Shown: positions 22,895 to 31,236, counted from the first letter of the stretch. The stretch is 64,000 nt of DNA from Archaeoglobus sp. UBA230 (GCA_002507545.1 DAVR01000011.1:1-64000); one strand, 5' to 3'. Numbers and translations: made by a program. The notes: a model not told the origin generated them from the sequence alone.

Positions 22895-23245
22895 TTGAAG
22901 CGCTGGGTCGGTTTCAGCATGCTGCTCGCATGCGTAATGCTCCTCGCTGTGGCTGACACGGCTCTCACTTTGTACTCTCTAAATACTGTCATCAACGTTT
23001 ACGGGCAGAGCTTAGCTCTGGACTTCGAACTCAACCCTCTATATAGGCTCTCTCCGGAGGCTTTTTTCTTCGCCAAGGGGATGAGCACCGGTATAATAGC
23101 GATTATAGCCTACGAGCTGAGGAGCAGGAACCCAGTCCTGGCGGAGAAAGGTCTGCTGCTCTGCACGGCACTTCTGGCAGCAATCGTCGTCTGGAACCTC
23201 ACAAACATCCTGATCAGCCTTAAAGCTATGGAGGTGATGCGGTGA
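22895..23245 (+). CDS. multi-helix membrane protein (DUF5658-like)
   Basis: This 116-residue protein has three or four hydrophobic helices and the pattern ADTALTLYSLN, then FELNPLYRL, then FFFAKGMSTGIIAI. That resembles archaeal and bacterial DUF5658 membrane proteins of unknown function. TTG 22895 is favoured because GAGGTGAGG precedes it; GTG 22886 is in frame. Base composition shifts back to GC-rich here. The stop overlaps the next start (GTGA). Confidence 0.65.
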   Translation: MKRWVGFSMLLACVMLLAVADTALTLYSLNTVINVYGQSLALDFELNPLYRLSPEAFFFAKGMSTGIIAIIAYELRSRNPVLAEKGLLLCTALLAAIVVWNLTNILISLKAMEVMR

Positions 23246-23421
23246 AGCCTTATTTCACCTTTCTTGGTTTGAGTCTTTTCTTATTCCTCTGCATTGTCTA
23301 CATCAAAACTTTCGGCTATGAAGAGTTCACGAAGTGGTTCATGACCCAAGCAATGAACTATGCCGGGCTTCTGGCTGCGGGTGGGATTATAGCCGACGTA
23401 GTCAGGGAGGCGAGATCGTGA
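23242..23421 (+). CDS. 59-residue membrane protein
   Basis: A GTG start at 23242 overlaps the previous stop, with GGAGGTGATG before it. The product has one strong hydrophobic helix (FLGLSLFLFLCIVYI) and a second weaker one near the C-terminus (AGLLAAGGIIADVV). It ends in TGA overlapping the next GTG. The coupling on both sides supports it as a real gene. Confidence 0.62.
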   Translation: MKPYFTFLGLSLFLFLCIVYIKTFGYEEFTKWFMTQAMNYAGLLAAGGIIADVVREARS

Positions 23422-23666
23422 GCCTTTCGGATTTCTTCAGTAGTGCAGCCAGTCTCTTCACGCAGCTGCAGATAATCACGGGTCTTAGCCCTCTCTCCGT
23501 GATATTCTTCCTGCTTGCCATGTGGAAATCCGCAAAGTCCGCATGGAGCGACAACGACACCATAATCGGTGTAATCGCTCAGCTGGCCTTCTTCATGCTC
23601 ATCTGGTGGCTCACGGGCTACTTGCTGTTCAATCCGATCTGGAATCTAATTCTGGGGAGGTTGTGA
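23418..23666 (+). CDS. 82-residue membrane protein with two helices
   Basis: The start is GTG 23418, overlapping the previous stop; the longer frame from 23334 is rejected because its first 28 residues are the out-of-frame reading of the preceding gene. Two hydrophobic segments (PLSVIFFLLAMW and VIAQLAFFMLIWWLTGYLLF) flank a short polar loop with DND. Such small hydrophobic proteins are typical of envelope or secretion assemblies. Confidence 0.65.
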   Translation: MSLSDFFSSAASLFTQLQIITGLSPLSVIFFLLAMWKSAKSAWSDNDTIIGVIAQLAFFMLIWWLTGYLLFNPIWNLILGRL

Positions 23667-23667
23667 G

Positions 23668-25062
23668 ATGGGTGATGAGCTAAAGTTAGTCGGAATCGCC
23701 ATCGCAGCTCTCGGACTTGCGGCATTTGTTTACGCAGCCTACATCGCCCACCCACCCCTCATCCAGGTCCCAGACTTTGGGAAGTGGCTTGAGGAGAAGG
23801 TTGAACAGGAACAGGCGAAAAACCAGAAGCTCGACCCCGTTCTGCAGCAGCAGTTAGCAGTGAACCCGAAGAAGCCTGTTAGAATGTTCGTGAGTGGCGT
23901 TAATGCGACGGAGCTGGAAAGGCAGGGCTTCAGGGTCGTAAAGGCTGGAAAGTACGCCAGCTGGGCAGTAGTTGAGGGAGACTACGAAGAGTTGCAGAAA
24001 CTCCTCAAAAATCCGAAGGTGCAGAAGGTCCTATACGACCAAAGGGTTAGGGCGATAGGCTTCGCTGATACCCTCTCTCAGATTCCGATTAAGCCTGTTG
24101 TGCAGGACCTGGGCTGGAATCTCGAAGCTATAAAGGCCGACATCGCCCACAGATCGAACTTCACGGGGAAGGGTGCTGTTGTAACAATTCTGGATACAGG
24201 AGTTAACCACAACCTGCCAGACCTCCACGACGGCTACCTCGACGGATACGACTTCGCCTACGGCGATCCCGAGCCGGACGATGTTTACGGCCACGGCACC
24301 GAGTGCGCCTCGATAATCCTGGCGGAGGGAGAGGACAGGTACACGGGCGTGGCCCCTCAGGCTAAGTACTACGCCCTCAAGGTTCTGAACGATAACGGCG
24401 AGGGGAACTGGAGCGATGTAATAGCTGGCTTGGAGTGGGTTCTGGACAAGGTGAACGCCGGCGAGAAGATAGATGTCGTGTCAATGAGCTTGGGTGCCGA
24501 TCTCGCTCCGCCTGAGCTCGAAACTCTCTGCGATTTACTCTACAGCAAGGGTGTCATCCTCGTTGCGGCATCTGGAAACTCGGGAGGAGCAACATCTCTT
24601 TATCCCGCAGCCTACGACACCGTCATCTCTGTCGCGGCGACGGACATATACGGAACGGTAGCGACTTTCAGCAACGGTGGAGCTTTGGTAGCCGCTCCGG
24701 GCGTGCAGGTTCCAGTTTTGAGCAGCGACGGCAACATCTACTACGGAGATGGTACGAGCTACGCCGCACCTCACGTCGCCGGAGTTCTACTTTTAGTCGA
24801 GGCGGAGAAGGACATCACGCCCGGGCAAGCGGAGACGCTGATTAAGCTCAGCACCGATGAGATCAGTGATCCCAATAGCAAGGTCGAGTACGGGCAGATT
24901 AACGCCGTCAAGGCAATCAACAACGCCCTCAACCTGAACCTGTCGGAGGAAAGAAGCTGGTACGAGTATCTGAACGAGCCTTGGGCTCAGATTTTGGTGG
25001 GTTTGGCTGTTCTGACTGGAGCTTTGAAGTTTGTTGTCTGGAGACAGGAGGGAGGTGAGTAG
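23668..25062 (+). CDS. membrane-tethered subtilisin-like serine protease
   Basis: This 464-residue protein is an S8 family protease. The triad is intact: D176 (TILDTGVN), H209 (YGHGTECA) and S364 (GDGTSYAAPH), with oxyanion N304 (ASGNSGG). Residues 1-27 form an N-terminal membrane anchor, about 65-130 an inhibitor_I9-like prodomain (VRMFVSGVNATELERQGF), and a second hydrophobic segment lies near 438-456. Anchoring at both ends outside the cell is unusual for subtilisins. It sits among the structural-looking genes, so it may process envelope proteins during maturation or cut the host S-layer. Start and end abut the neighbouring genes. Confidence 0.92.
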   Translation: MGDELKLVGIAIAALGLAAFVYAAYIAHPPLIQVPDFGKWLEEKVEQEQAKNQKLDPVLQQQLAVNPKKPVRMFVSGVNATELERQGFRVVKAGKYASWAVVEGDYEELQKLLKNPKVQKVLYDQRVRAIGFADTLSQIPIKPVVQDLGWNLEAIKADIAHRSNFTGKGAVVTILDTGVNHNLPDLHDGYLDGYDFAYGDPEPDDVYGHGTECASIILAEGEDRYTGVAPQAKYYALKVLNDNGEGNWSDVIAGLEWVLDKVNAGEKIDVVSMSLGADLAPPELETLCDLLYSKGVILVAASGNSGGATSLYPAAYDTVISVAATDIYGTVATFSNGGALVAAPGVQVPVLSSDGNIYYGDGTSYAAPHVAGVLLLVEAEKDITPGQAETLIKLSTDEISDPNSKVEYGQINAVKAINNALNLNLSEERSWYEYLNEPWAQILVGLAVLTGALKFVVWRQEGGE

Positions 25063-25458
25063 TTGAACCAACATCTTAAAACTGGGATTTTGGGCATGTT
25101 TGGATACTGGATTACCCTGTTCTTCATGGAGTGGATTGTTTTCAGGGGATTTGGATTGCCTGACCAGTACGTTCTAAGGATTTGGGCTTTCGCAGACTTA
25201 TTCGGAGATGGGACATGGAGAAGCTTGGAGTGGCTTGCAGACCACGAATGGATCGCGATGGTTATTGACTATGTCTTTGAAGGCCTGATAGCATTTACAG
25301 CAATCGTTGCACTGTCTATCTTGGTTTCGAGAGGCATTCTGAAGTACTTCGCCGGAATTGTGGTGATCTGCATTTTCTTGGTCATCTGGATGCTCGTAGT
25401 GATTGCTGAAGGGGTTGTAAGTGGTGTGAGGGCAATTAAGGAGGTCGTGAGAGGATGA
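25063..25458 (+). CDS. three-helix membrane protein
   Basis: This 131-residue protein starts at TTG 25063 directly after the protease stop, with GGAGGTGAG upstream. Hydrophobic segments lie at about 8-28, 70-90 and 94-118, with a Trp-rich loop between the first two (WAFADLFGDGTW). No family is recognised. It is coupled by a four-base overlap to the next gene. Confidence 0.72.
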   Translation: MNQHLKTGILGMFGYWITLFFMEWIVFRGFGLPDQYVLRIWAFADLFGDGTWRSLEWLADHEWIAMVIDYVFEGLIAFTAIVALSILVSRGILKYFAGIVVICIFLVIWMLVVIAEGVVSGVRAIKEVVRG

Positions 25459-25718
25459 TTAACATCAGATTCAAGAATGGAGGAGCGAAGAAGCTTAACA
25501 TAATCAAAGTCCCCTACACCGAGCAGGAACGAAAGGAGATAGAGAGGCAGAAAGGGATTCTGGAGTTCGACATCAAACGTCTGGAAATTGATCTACAGCA
25601 CATAAACGACCCAGAAACTCGCAAGTTTGCTGAAAAGCGTTTGGAAGAACTCAGAAGCGAACTGAATGCTCTTGATACTGTTCTCAGGCTCGCAGGAGGT
25701 GGAGGAGGTGGACGTTAG
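25455..25718 (+). CDS. small cytoplasmic coiled-coil protein
   Basis: This 87-residue protein is mainly a charged helix (ERKEIERQKGILEFDIKRL, AEKRLEELRSELNAL) with a Gly-rich tail (GGGGGG). The tail codons GGAGGTGGAGGAGGT double as the ribosome binding site of the next gene, so its odd C-terminus may be dictated by that signal. It may bridge membrane proteins to the ATPase, an inference from location only. Confidence 0.7.
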   Translation: MINIRFKNGGAKKLNIIKVPYTEQERKEIERQKGILEFDIKRLEIDLQHINDPETRKFAEKRLEELRSELNALDTVLRLAGGGGGGR

Positions 25719-26841
25719 GAGAGCTATTGCCATAATCCTACTTACTTTCGTGACCCTGCTACTCTACGGTGTGGTAGCCATTGCTATGGTTCAAGCATCT
25801 GAGGTAAACGCATTCCTGATCTGCAATGAAGCTGGCGGTGAGATAATCAGAACAGACAAAATCCCAAATGCAACAGTTTATCTCTACATTCAGGCTAAAA
25901 ACACAACGATTGCAGAAATGCAGCTATCTATCAAGTATTTCAGTCAGTCAATGAACCTGACGAACATCTCAGCTCTCGAAGGAAACTGGAGCTTCGGATA
26001 TGCAATCGCAAAAGGAGACTCAGGATATTCTTACATCAAGATTGACGCAGTAGGAAAACCAACATCCAGATTGGTTTTCGCATTTAGGTTCAGCTTCAAA
26101 GAGGAAAGAACAGGACTGTTCGACATCGAAATAGACCTGAATCACTCCTACATTTACGACAAAAATCACACGAGGTTAAATGTAACGTCAACACAGCAGT
26201 CCATTACGGCTTTCCTCATGAATCCTACAGTTACCACTCTAACACCAACTCCAACCCCTACACCAACACCTAAACCGACCCCGACACCCACACCAACACC
26301 CACGCCAACTCCGTCGTACTGCAATGGCACGGACTGTGCTTGTCTTAAACCCTCTATCTACTTCACGTACAATAACAGCACGACTTCAGAGCTGTACATC
26401 GGTGGATACATCCACTTTCCAAAAACAATAGCGGACAGAATCAAAGTTACAGGCGGGGTTATCGAGAGGGAGGATCAGACCGGATGGAGGATAAGGGTTA
26501 CGCAGAGCGTTGTTAACGTCCAGTACATCAAGCTCTCCAGCGAAGACTTCAGCTACACAACTAAAACATTCAAGGCCAAAGAATATCCAGCCGAGCTCTA
26601 CAGGCCAGTAAGCCCAGATGAGATGAGGCTTAAGCTCATCGAGCTGAACAGCAAACTCGCTGAGTTCGAGAAATATCTGAAGTCCATAAAATCTGAGGTA
26701 AAGGCTGCGGCTGAGAAGCCCACCGCTGGGGAGCAGCTGATGGGCTTCCTGCTCTATTTTCCACCGATGTGGGTGGTTTACGCAGTGCTGGGAGTTACGG
26801 GATTTTTGGCAATCGTAGGGTGGTGGTATGAGAGGAATTAA
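25708..26841 (+). CDS. surface protein with Thr-Pro repeat linker
   Basis: This 377-residue protein starts at GTG 25708 after the Gly-rich GGAGGTGGAGGAG. It has an N-terminal membrane helix (about 6-30), an external beta domain rich in glycosylation sequons, a Thr-Pro dipeptide linker encoded at about 26238-26312, a second external domain with CNGTDCACLKP, a helical stalk (LNSKLAEFEKYLKSIKSEV) and a C-terminal membrane helix. The layout resembles the dockerin/cohesin-type exported proteins of Archaeoglobales, and CohE-like beta domains are possible for the first half. It is probably a stalked surface component. Confidence 0.72.
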   Translation: MDVRRAIAIILLTFVTLLLYGVVAIAMVQASEVNAFLICNEAGGEIIRTDKIPNATVYLYIQAKNTTIAEMQLSIKYFSQSMNLTNISALEGNWSFGYAIAKGDSGYSYIKIDAVGKPTSRLVFAFRFSFKEERTGLFDIEIDLNHSYIYDKNHTRLNVTSTQQSITAFLMNPTVTTLTPTPTPTPTPKPTPTPTPTPTPTPSYCNGTDCACLKPSIYFTYNNSTTSELYIGGYIHFPKTIADRIKVTGGVIEREDQTGWRIRVTQSVVNVQYIKLSSEDFSYTTKTFKAKEYPAELYRPVSPDEMRLKLIELNSKLAEFEKYLKSIKSEVKAAAEKPTAGEQLMGFLLYFPPMWVVYAVLGVTGFLAIVGWWYERN

Positions 26842-27199
26842 GTTGTTCAGGCGAAGACGGGTTGAGGAGGGTGAGGCCAGAAGCGAGAGGAGAGGCGTTT
26901 CACCAGAGATTCTGGAGGGCTTGGTGTTCTTCCTGAACTCCGTGGTTTTTCTGGGTTTGGGTACAACCATCCTGAGGCTTAGCGATGTTGCCAATGTCCA
27001 CCTCTGGAGGATCCAGGTTGTAACTCCTGACTATGTCCAGTACGTGGGCTACGGGTACATTGTGGGCTACACACTTGTGGCATACTCGGTTATGCAAATG
27101 TTCCTCTCAGCTCTGAAGCTGTACGCTGCAAAGGAGAGAAGGAGAGTTGAGGTCTTGGTTAGGTCAGTGCAGCGAGAGGTGGTGGAGGATGCTTCCTGA
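26828..27199 (+). CDS. two-helix membrane protein with basic ends
   Basis: This 123-residue protein overlaps the preceding gene by 14 bases. A basic N-terminus (IKLFRRRRVEEGE) is followed by hydrophobic segments near 29-50 and 71-98 and a basic C-terminal helix (KERRRVEVLVRSVQREV). Both termini are probably cytoplasmic. Family unknown. Confidence 0.7.
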   Translation: MRGIKLFRRRRVEEGEARSERRGVSPEILEGLVFFLNSVVFLGLGTTILRLSDVANVHLWRIQVVTPDYVQYVGYGYIVGYTLVAYSVMQMFLSALKLYAAKERRRVEVLVRSVQREVVEDAS

Positions 27200-28085
27200 C
27201 CCGATGGTGCTTATCTTCACACTGTCGATAGCACTGGCATCATCAATAATCATCTATCTGATTGCAAAGGCAGGAAGGAAAAGGAGGAAGATAGAAGAGG
27301 CCGAGAGCACACTTGAGCAGGTAGGCATCACGATCCCACGGGAGGAGATAAAGAAGATCATTGAGGAGGAGTCAAAAAGAGAACTGGAGCAGCAGATCAG
27401 AGAGGAGGCTGAGAAAGAGGCGGAGAAGAGGTTGAAGAAGGCCACCAGAGGGCTGCACAAGGCGAGAGGACAGAAGATCACAATCTGGTACGACGAGCAG
27501 ACGGCTTTTGGGGAGGGGAACATTGTGCTCGGAAAGCTCCACAGCTACGACAGGCTCAGCCTCGACGGCCTCCACGGTTACTACGTCTTCTACTACTTTC
27601 CCGTTCACAACAGCATATTCCTCAACGGCATTCAGGCTATAGTCAAACTGTTCGGTAGGGGGAAGAAGAGGCTTGAGGTTCCAGAGGAGCTGATCCTCAG
27701 TATCAGTCCAAAGGAGATAATCATCCACGCCAAAACTCTCCAAACGATTGATGGCAACACATTTAGAGTAGTACCACCGGAGCGTATAGAGCCAGTTGTA
27801 GAGGAGAATCGTTTCCTCAGAAAGGCCTACAAACGCCTTACGGAGCTGAACACCGAGCTGCTGAAGGACATGAGCAGGGCCGTGAAGCTGTCCGTCTTCA
27901 CCAATCCGTTCTTCAGGCAGTACTACTATCAGCAGAGGCTCCTGCAGGGAATTCTTAGCGATGAGGAGATAGATGAGTTTTACGCCCTTGAGGGCAAGAA
28001 ACTACGGGAGGAAAGGATTAAGAGAGCAACAGAGAAGTTGAAGAACCTAAATGCGAGGATCGAGGGAGGGGAAAGGTACGTATGA
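27189..28085 (+). CDS. membrane-anchored coiled-coil protein
   Basis: This 298-residue protein starts at ATG 27189 after GGTGGAGG. A single N-terminal helix (LIFTLSIALASSIIIYLIAK) anchors a long charged coiled coil (about 30-95, rich in EEE and KRL patterns). An alpha/beta domain follows (about 100-210: KITIWYDEQTAFGEG, YYVFYYFPVHNSIF, LILSISPKEIIIHAK), then a helical C-terminus. The bulk is cytoplasmic, so it could dock the ATPase two genes downstream to the membrane. Confidence 0.7.
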   Translation: MLPDPMVLIFTLSIALASSIIIYLIAKAGRKRRKIEEAESTLEQVGITIPREEIKKIIEEESKRELEQQIREEAEKEAEKRLKKATRGLHKARGQKITIWYDEQTAFGEGNIVLGKLHSYDRLSLDGLHGYYVFYYFPVHNSIFLNGIQAIVKLFGRGKKRLEVPEELILSISPKEIIIHAKTLQTIDGNTFRVVPPERIEPVVEENRFLRKAYKRLTELNTELLKDMSRAVKLSVFTNPFFRQYYYQQRLLQGILSDEEIDEFYALEGKKLREERIKRATEKLKNLNARIEGGERYV

Positions 28086-28609
28086 GCGAGCTTGAGAGGA
28101 TCGGCAGACTGATGCTCTACAGGAACAGGATCTTGGAGAAGCTGCTGAGAGAGATTAGCAAGGACTTTCCCAACATGGAGATCGTGCTGGAGGAGTTCGA
28201 GAGGCTGCTTGAGGCCATAGACGACCTGGACAACGAGACTATCCACACAATTGCGAAGCTGAAGGAGAAGAACTCTCCGGTCATTGAAGATGAGTCAGAG
28301 GCAAAAGAGACTGACCAAGCTGAGGATTTCGAGGACTGGCTGGCAAGCGCCCTAAACTCGCTCAACGGCAGCGACAACCTGAAGAATTACCTTTTGACGT
28401 TAAAGGAGCTTGGAGGTGTTGCCCCAACCACAAAAATAAGTAGGATGCTAGGGCTGAAGAAGCAGACAATCTCAGACATAGAAAAAGAGCTCGAATCAAA
28501 GGGTCTGATCGGGTCCATTTTCATAGCAGACAGGAAGGTCGTCTATTTCAATCATTCCAAGTATAATGGAATGACTATGAGCGAACTCGGACAGGTGCTC
28601 AGAAAATGA
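28082..28609 (+). CDS. winged-helix protein with helical N-terminus
   Basis: This 175-residue protein overlaps the previous gene by four bases (ATGA). Residues 1-90 are acidic helices. Residues 100-170 form a winged helix (APTTKISRMLGLKKQTISDIEKEL, then GLIGSIFIADRKVVYFNH). It may link DNA to the membrane complex or regulate the operon. It directly precedes the ATPase gene, a position that would suit a DNA-recognition subunit for packaging or transfer. Confidence 0.72.
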   Translation: MSELERIGRLMLYRNRILEKLLREISKDFPNMEIVLEEFERLLEAIDDLDNETIHTIAKLKEKNSPVIEDESEAKETDQAEDFEDWLASALNSLNGSDNLKNYLLTLKELGGVAPTTKISRMLGLKKQTISDIEKELESKGLIGSIFIADRKVVYFNHSKYNGMTMSELGQVLRK

Positions 28610-28639
28610 TGGACGAGTCCGGTGGGAGGTCCGACGGAC

Positions 28640-29863
28640 ATGCTACTAAAATATAATACTGCAAGGCTCCAGCTGCCAAAGAGGAAGGACGACGGGTACA
28701 TTCCGCTTAGACTTGTCTATCGGGGCTGCGAGAATGCGGTGAAGATAGGTTACAGAATAGGCCACCGCACGCCCTGGATGCAGCCCCACTACTTCAACCC
28801 CTCCGCCTACTCCGTCGAGAAGGGCAAGGTGATCCTAGTCGTGGCGAGTAAGGGAATAGGAAAAACGAACCTCATGCGAAACGTCATTCAGGCCTACTAT
28901 CGCACAACCAGGAACCCCATCATAGCTTTCCAGGAGAAGAAGGATGACCTGAACTTCAACCGCACACCCTCGCTCAGGCAGATAAGTGAGGCTGGGATCG
29001 AGAGGATAAGGCTTGCTCCGCCGGAGGGCTGCAGTTCACCTCAGCGGAGGCTGATTCCGCTGGGAGAGGTGAAGGATCGGGACGAGGTTAGGCTGAAGAT
29101 ACCGCTTGCCGAGTTGGATTTCTCTACCATCAGCGAGTACTTCGGCAAGCGGATGTCTTCTACTGTTGCAGGACTCGTGCTGGAGAGGGTCTGGCAGAGC
29201 AGGGAGAACCACCTCACCATCGACGACCTCATCGATGCGGTGGAGAACGAGCTTTGGAGGTTTCAGGAGGATCCCTACTTCAACACCATGGTGCTGCACG
29301 TCCGCCGCTTCATCGAGCTGCTCAGGATGGACCAGCTGCTTGAGGTGAACAGAGCCAGGAGCGTTCACAGCTACATCCACCCAGAGCAAATCAACATCGT
29401 GGACCTCTCGGATCTGGGAGACATAGATGTGAAGAGGTTCGTTGTGGCCCAGATGCTCAAGATGATCGAGAGGGCTTACAAGAGGCAGGAGTGCTTTATC
29501 GGAATAACAGAGAGCCACATCTACGCACCTGAAACGGGCGATTTTGAGGCGAAGAGGGAGATAATAAGGTTGGTTACCGTGCTGGCGAGATCCTACGGCT
29601 GGACAGTGTTTCTGGAAACTCAGTCACCGGATGCCCTTGAGAGGGTCGTGCTTGAGAACGCCGACGAGATATACATTCTGGGGTACGTACAGCGAAGCAA
29701 GCTCACCAAGCTGATAAGGACCGCAAGCGTCAACTTCGAGGGTTTTCTGGATATTTTTTATAAGGTTGTGGATAACATTCCTAAGGGGATGGGTGTTTAC
29801 GGCTCGGCTGCGGATCCCACCAACCCTTACGTAGTGAGGATCCAGCTGAGCCCCGTGGGATAA
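28640..29863 (+). CDS. HerA/FtsK-like P-loop ATPase, candidate DNA-packaging or transfer motor
   Basis: This 407-residue protein is a RecA-fold ATPase related to HerA, VirB4 and viral packaging ATPases. Walker A is ASKGIGKT at residues 69-76. A HerA-like strand INIVDLSDLGDIDVKRFVVAQML lies near 251-273, and the Walker B region CFIGITESHIY has E291. The usual double-acidic Walker B of HerA (EEAH) reads ESH. LETQSPDALERVV near 340 matches the sensor region. ATG 28640 has GGGAGG ten bases upstream; GTG 28622 is an alternative. It closes a run of membrane proteins, as the ATPase does in archaeal pleomorphic-virus and vesicle modules. Confidence 0.82.
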   Translation: MLLKYNTARLQLPKRKDDGYIPLRLVYRGCENAVKIGYRIGHRTPWMQPHYFNPSAYSVEKGKVILVVASKGIGKTNLMRNVIQAYYRTTRNPIIAFQEKKDDLNFNRTPSLRQISEAGIERIRLAPPEGCSSPQRRLIPLGEVKDRDEVRLKIPLAELDFSTISEYFGKRMSSTVAGLVLERVWQSRENHLTIDDLIDAVENELWRFQEDPYFNTMVLHVRRFIELLRMDQLLEVNRARSVHSYIHPEQINIVDLSDLGDIDVKRFVVAQMLKMIERAYKRQECFIGITESHIYAPETGDFEAKREIIRLVTVLARSYGWTVFLETQSPDALERVVLENADEIYILGYVQRSKLTKLIRTASVNFEGFLDIFYKVVDNIPKGMGVYGSAADPTNPYVVRIQLSPVG

Positions 29864-29883
29864 GTTGAAGGAGGTGAGACGGG

Positions 29884-30174
29884 TTGCCGAAGCGGAGACG
29901 TGTTGCAACTCGCCCTCAGCGGGAGAAGACGACGATAAGGTTTAAACAGCAAGCCCGCTTTGAGGGCGAGGACTACGTTGTGTACGGTAGGAAGGGTACT
30001 GGGATAAGGACGATTTTTCCAAAGCCACAGAGACACCCGAAATTTGCCACCGCCAAGTTCGGCGAGGAGTTTCCAGTCTGGTGGAAGGGACGCTGGTATG
30101 TAGCTGTGAAGTCAGCGAGGAAACAGGAGAACCGCGCCGCAGTCCCCTGCTTAGTGTGGGAGGTAGAGTCATGA
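29884..30174 (+). CDS. small basic protein
   Basis: This 96-residue protein has a TTG start preceded by GGAGGTGAG. It is strongly basic, with an Arg/Lys-rich N-terminus (PKRRRVATRPQREK) and an aromatic beta-rich core (FPVWWKGRWYVAVKSAR). Nucleic-acid binding is likely. It overlaps the next gene by four bases. Its start context is nearly identical to that of the basic 53-residue protein at 16963. Confidence 0.65.
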   Translation: MPKRRRVATRPQREKTTIRFKQQARFEGEDYVVYGRKGTGIRTIFPKPQRHPKFATAKFGEEFPVWWKGRWYVAVKSARKQENRAAVPCLVWEVES

Positions 30175-30761
30175 AGCCCGCTGCACTGCTGATGCTCTCC
30201 CTGATGATTGCAGCCCCACTCGGACTGGCTCTGGAGGACGTAGCAGACCAGCTTTACCTGCACATCATGGACCTCGGCAGGATGCTCCGTATAGTCAGCG
30301 ACGATGCCTACGACAACGCCGTCAAGGCCATCATGGAGAAGTACGAGCACAGGTTGAGGGAGCTTGAGCAGAAGGGCAGGGCTGATACGGCAGAGTACAT
30401 GGAGATCCAAAAGCGGTACGAGAGATTCGCAGAAATGTACACTGAGGAGACGGACAACGACTTGGAGATCGTGGAATACTCCGTTGACTTGGATGTGGGA
30501 ACGGCATCTGTGACTCTGAAAAACATAGATAGCAAACCGATCGACTACATAACGGGCTTCGTGAAGGTCGTAGGACCTGACGGTAAGGTCAGCGAGTTCA
30601 GTGCCCCATTCCCTGTGCCGCTGAACCTGAAGCCGAACGAGACGAAGACCTACACCGTCGAGATCTGGGGATGGAGTCATGGCATGTACACCATACACAG
30701 CGAGGTCTGGAGGTGGAACGGAGACAAGATTCTGGAGGCCACCATAACACTCGATGTCTGA
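30171..30761 (+). CDS. secreted protein with coiled coil and Ig-like domain
   Basis: This 196-residue protein starts at ATG 30171. It has a signal peptide (about 1-21), a helical region (about 25-100, EKYEHRLRELEQKGRA) and a C-terminal beta-sandwich of FxLYD/CARDB-like character (ASVTLKNIDSKPIDYITGFVKVVG; PLNLKPNETKTYTVEIWGW). No C-terminal anchor is visible, so it is either released or held by partners. It is the last gene of the large rightward operon. Confidence 0.75.
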   Translation: MKPAALLMLSLMIAAPLGLALEDVADQLYLHIMDLGRMLRIVSDDAYDNAVKAIMEKYEHRLRELEQKGRADTAEYMEIQKRYERFAEMYTEETDNDLEIVEYSVDLDVGTASVTLKNIDSKPIDYITGFVKVVGPDGKVSEFSAPFPVPLNLKPNETKTYTVEIWGWSHGMYTIHSEVWRWNGDKILEATITLDV

Positions 30762-30823
30762 CCCATGATTCATCGAACTTCAATTTTTTACACACGGAAA
30801 GTTTAGGCGAGAGGGAAAGCCTG

Positions 30824-31183
30824 ATGGAGTCTGAGACCCTTCGTGAGCTGAGGCTGATCTACGAGGCCTGCTTTCACTGCGGCCTGCCGAAGTCAATTCA
30901 GAAGCCCGTAAACAAAAGAGGACGTCCGTGCTGGAACCGCTTCGTTCTGCTCACCGTGCTCATCTACGGGCTGATCAACGGCCTCAGCTACCGCAAGATG
31001 GAGGAATTCTGCCGAGAGAATAGAGATCTGTTGCAACAGCTTGATCCAGCCTGGAACCCCAAGCGCCCGCCGGACCACAAGAACTTCCACCTACTGGCCA
31101 AAAAACTAACAGTAGCAGACATAATGCGTATAATGGCGAAGGTAAGGGAGCTGAAGGGAGAGGTTCCAGTTCTGTGGTACTGA
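30824..31183 (+). CDS. transposase N-terminal-like protein, truncated or domesticated
   Basis: This 119-residue protein resembles the N-terminal DNA-binding part of IS5/IS4-type transposases: KRGRPCWNRFVLLTVLIYGLINGLSYRKMEEFCREN, then LAKKLTVADIMRIM. The DDE catalytic domain is missing, and the frame ends naturally in VLWY. No terminal inverted repeats were seen. It may be a decayed insertion sequence or a retained DNA-binding domain. An AT-rich gap of 62 bases separates it from the preceding operon. Confidence 0.6.
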   Translation: MESETLRELRLIYEACFHCGLPKSIQKPVNKRGRPCWNRFVLLTVLIYGLINGLSYRKMEEFCRENRDLLQQLDPAWNPKRPPDHKNFHLLAKKLTVADIMRIMAKVRELKGEVPVLWY

Positions 31184-31236
31184 ATAATTCAGCAACGCAG
31201 CTTATTTATACGACTTAGTCCACAATTACTTAGCTT

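Noticed and set aside
23334-23417. Longer start for the 82-residue membrane protein
   Set aside because: These codons overlap the coding part of the preceding 59-residue gene and are not hydrophobic. GTG 23418 has the coupled GTGA overlap.
26238-26312. Possible CRISPR-like or tandem DNA repeat
   Set aside because: The short repeats encode a Thr-Pro linker in a good gene. There are no spacers.
29973-30773. Leftward 266-residue frame opposite 29884-30761
   Set aside because: It is a shadow frame rich in Val-His-Asp. The rightward genes have signal peptide, overlaps and ribosome binding sites.
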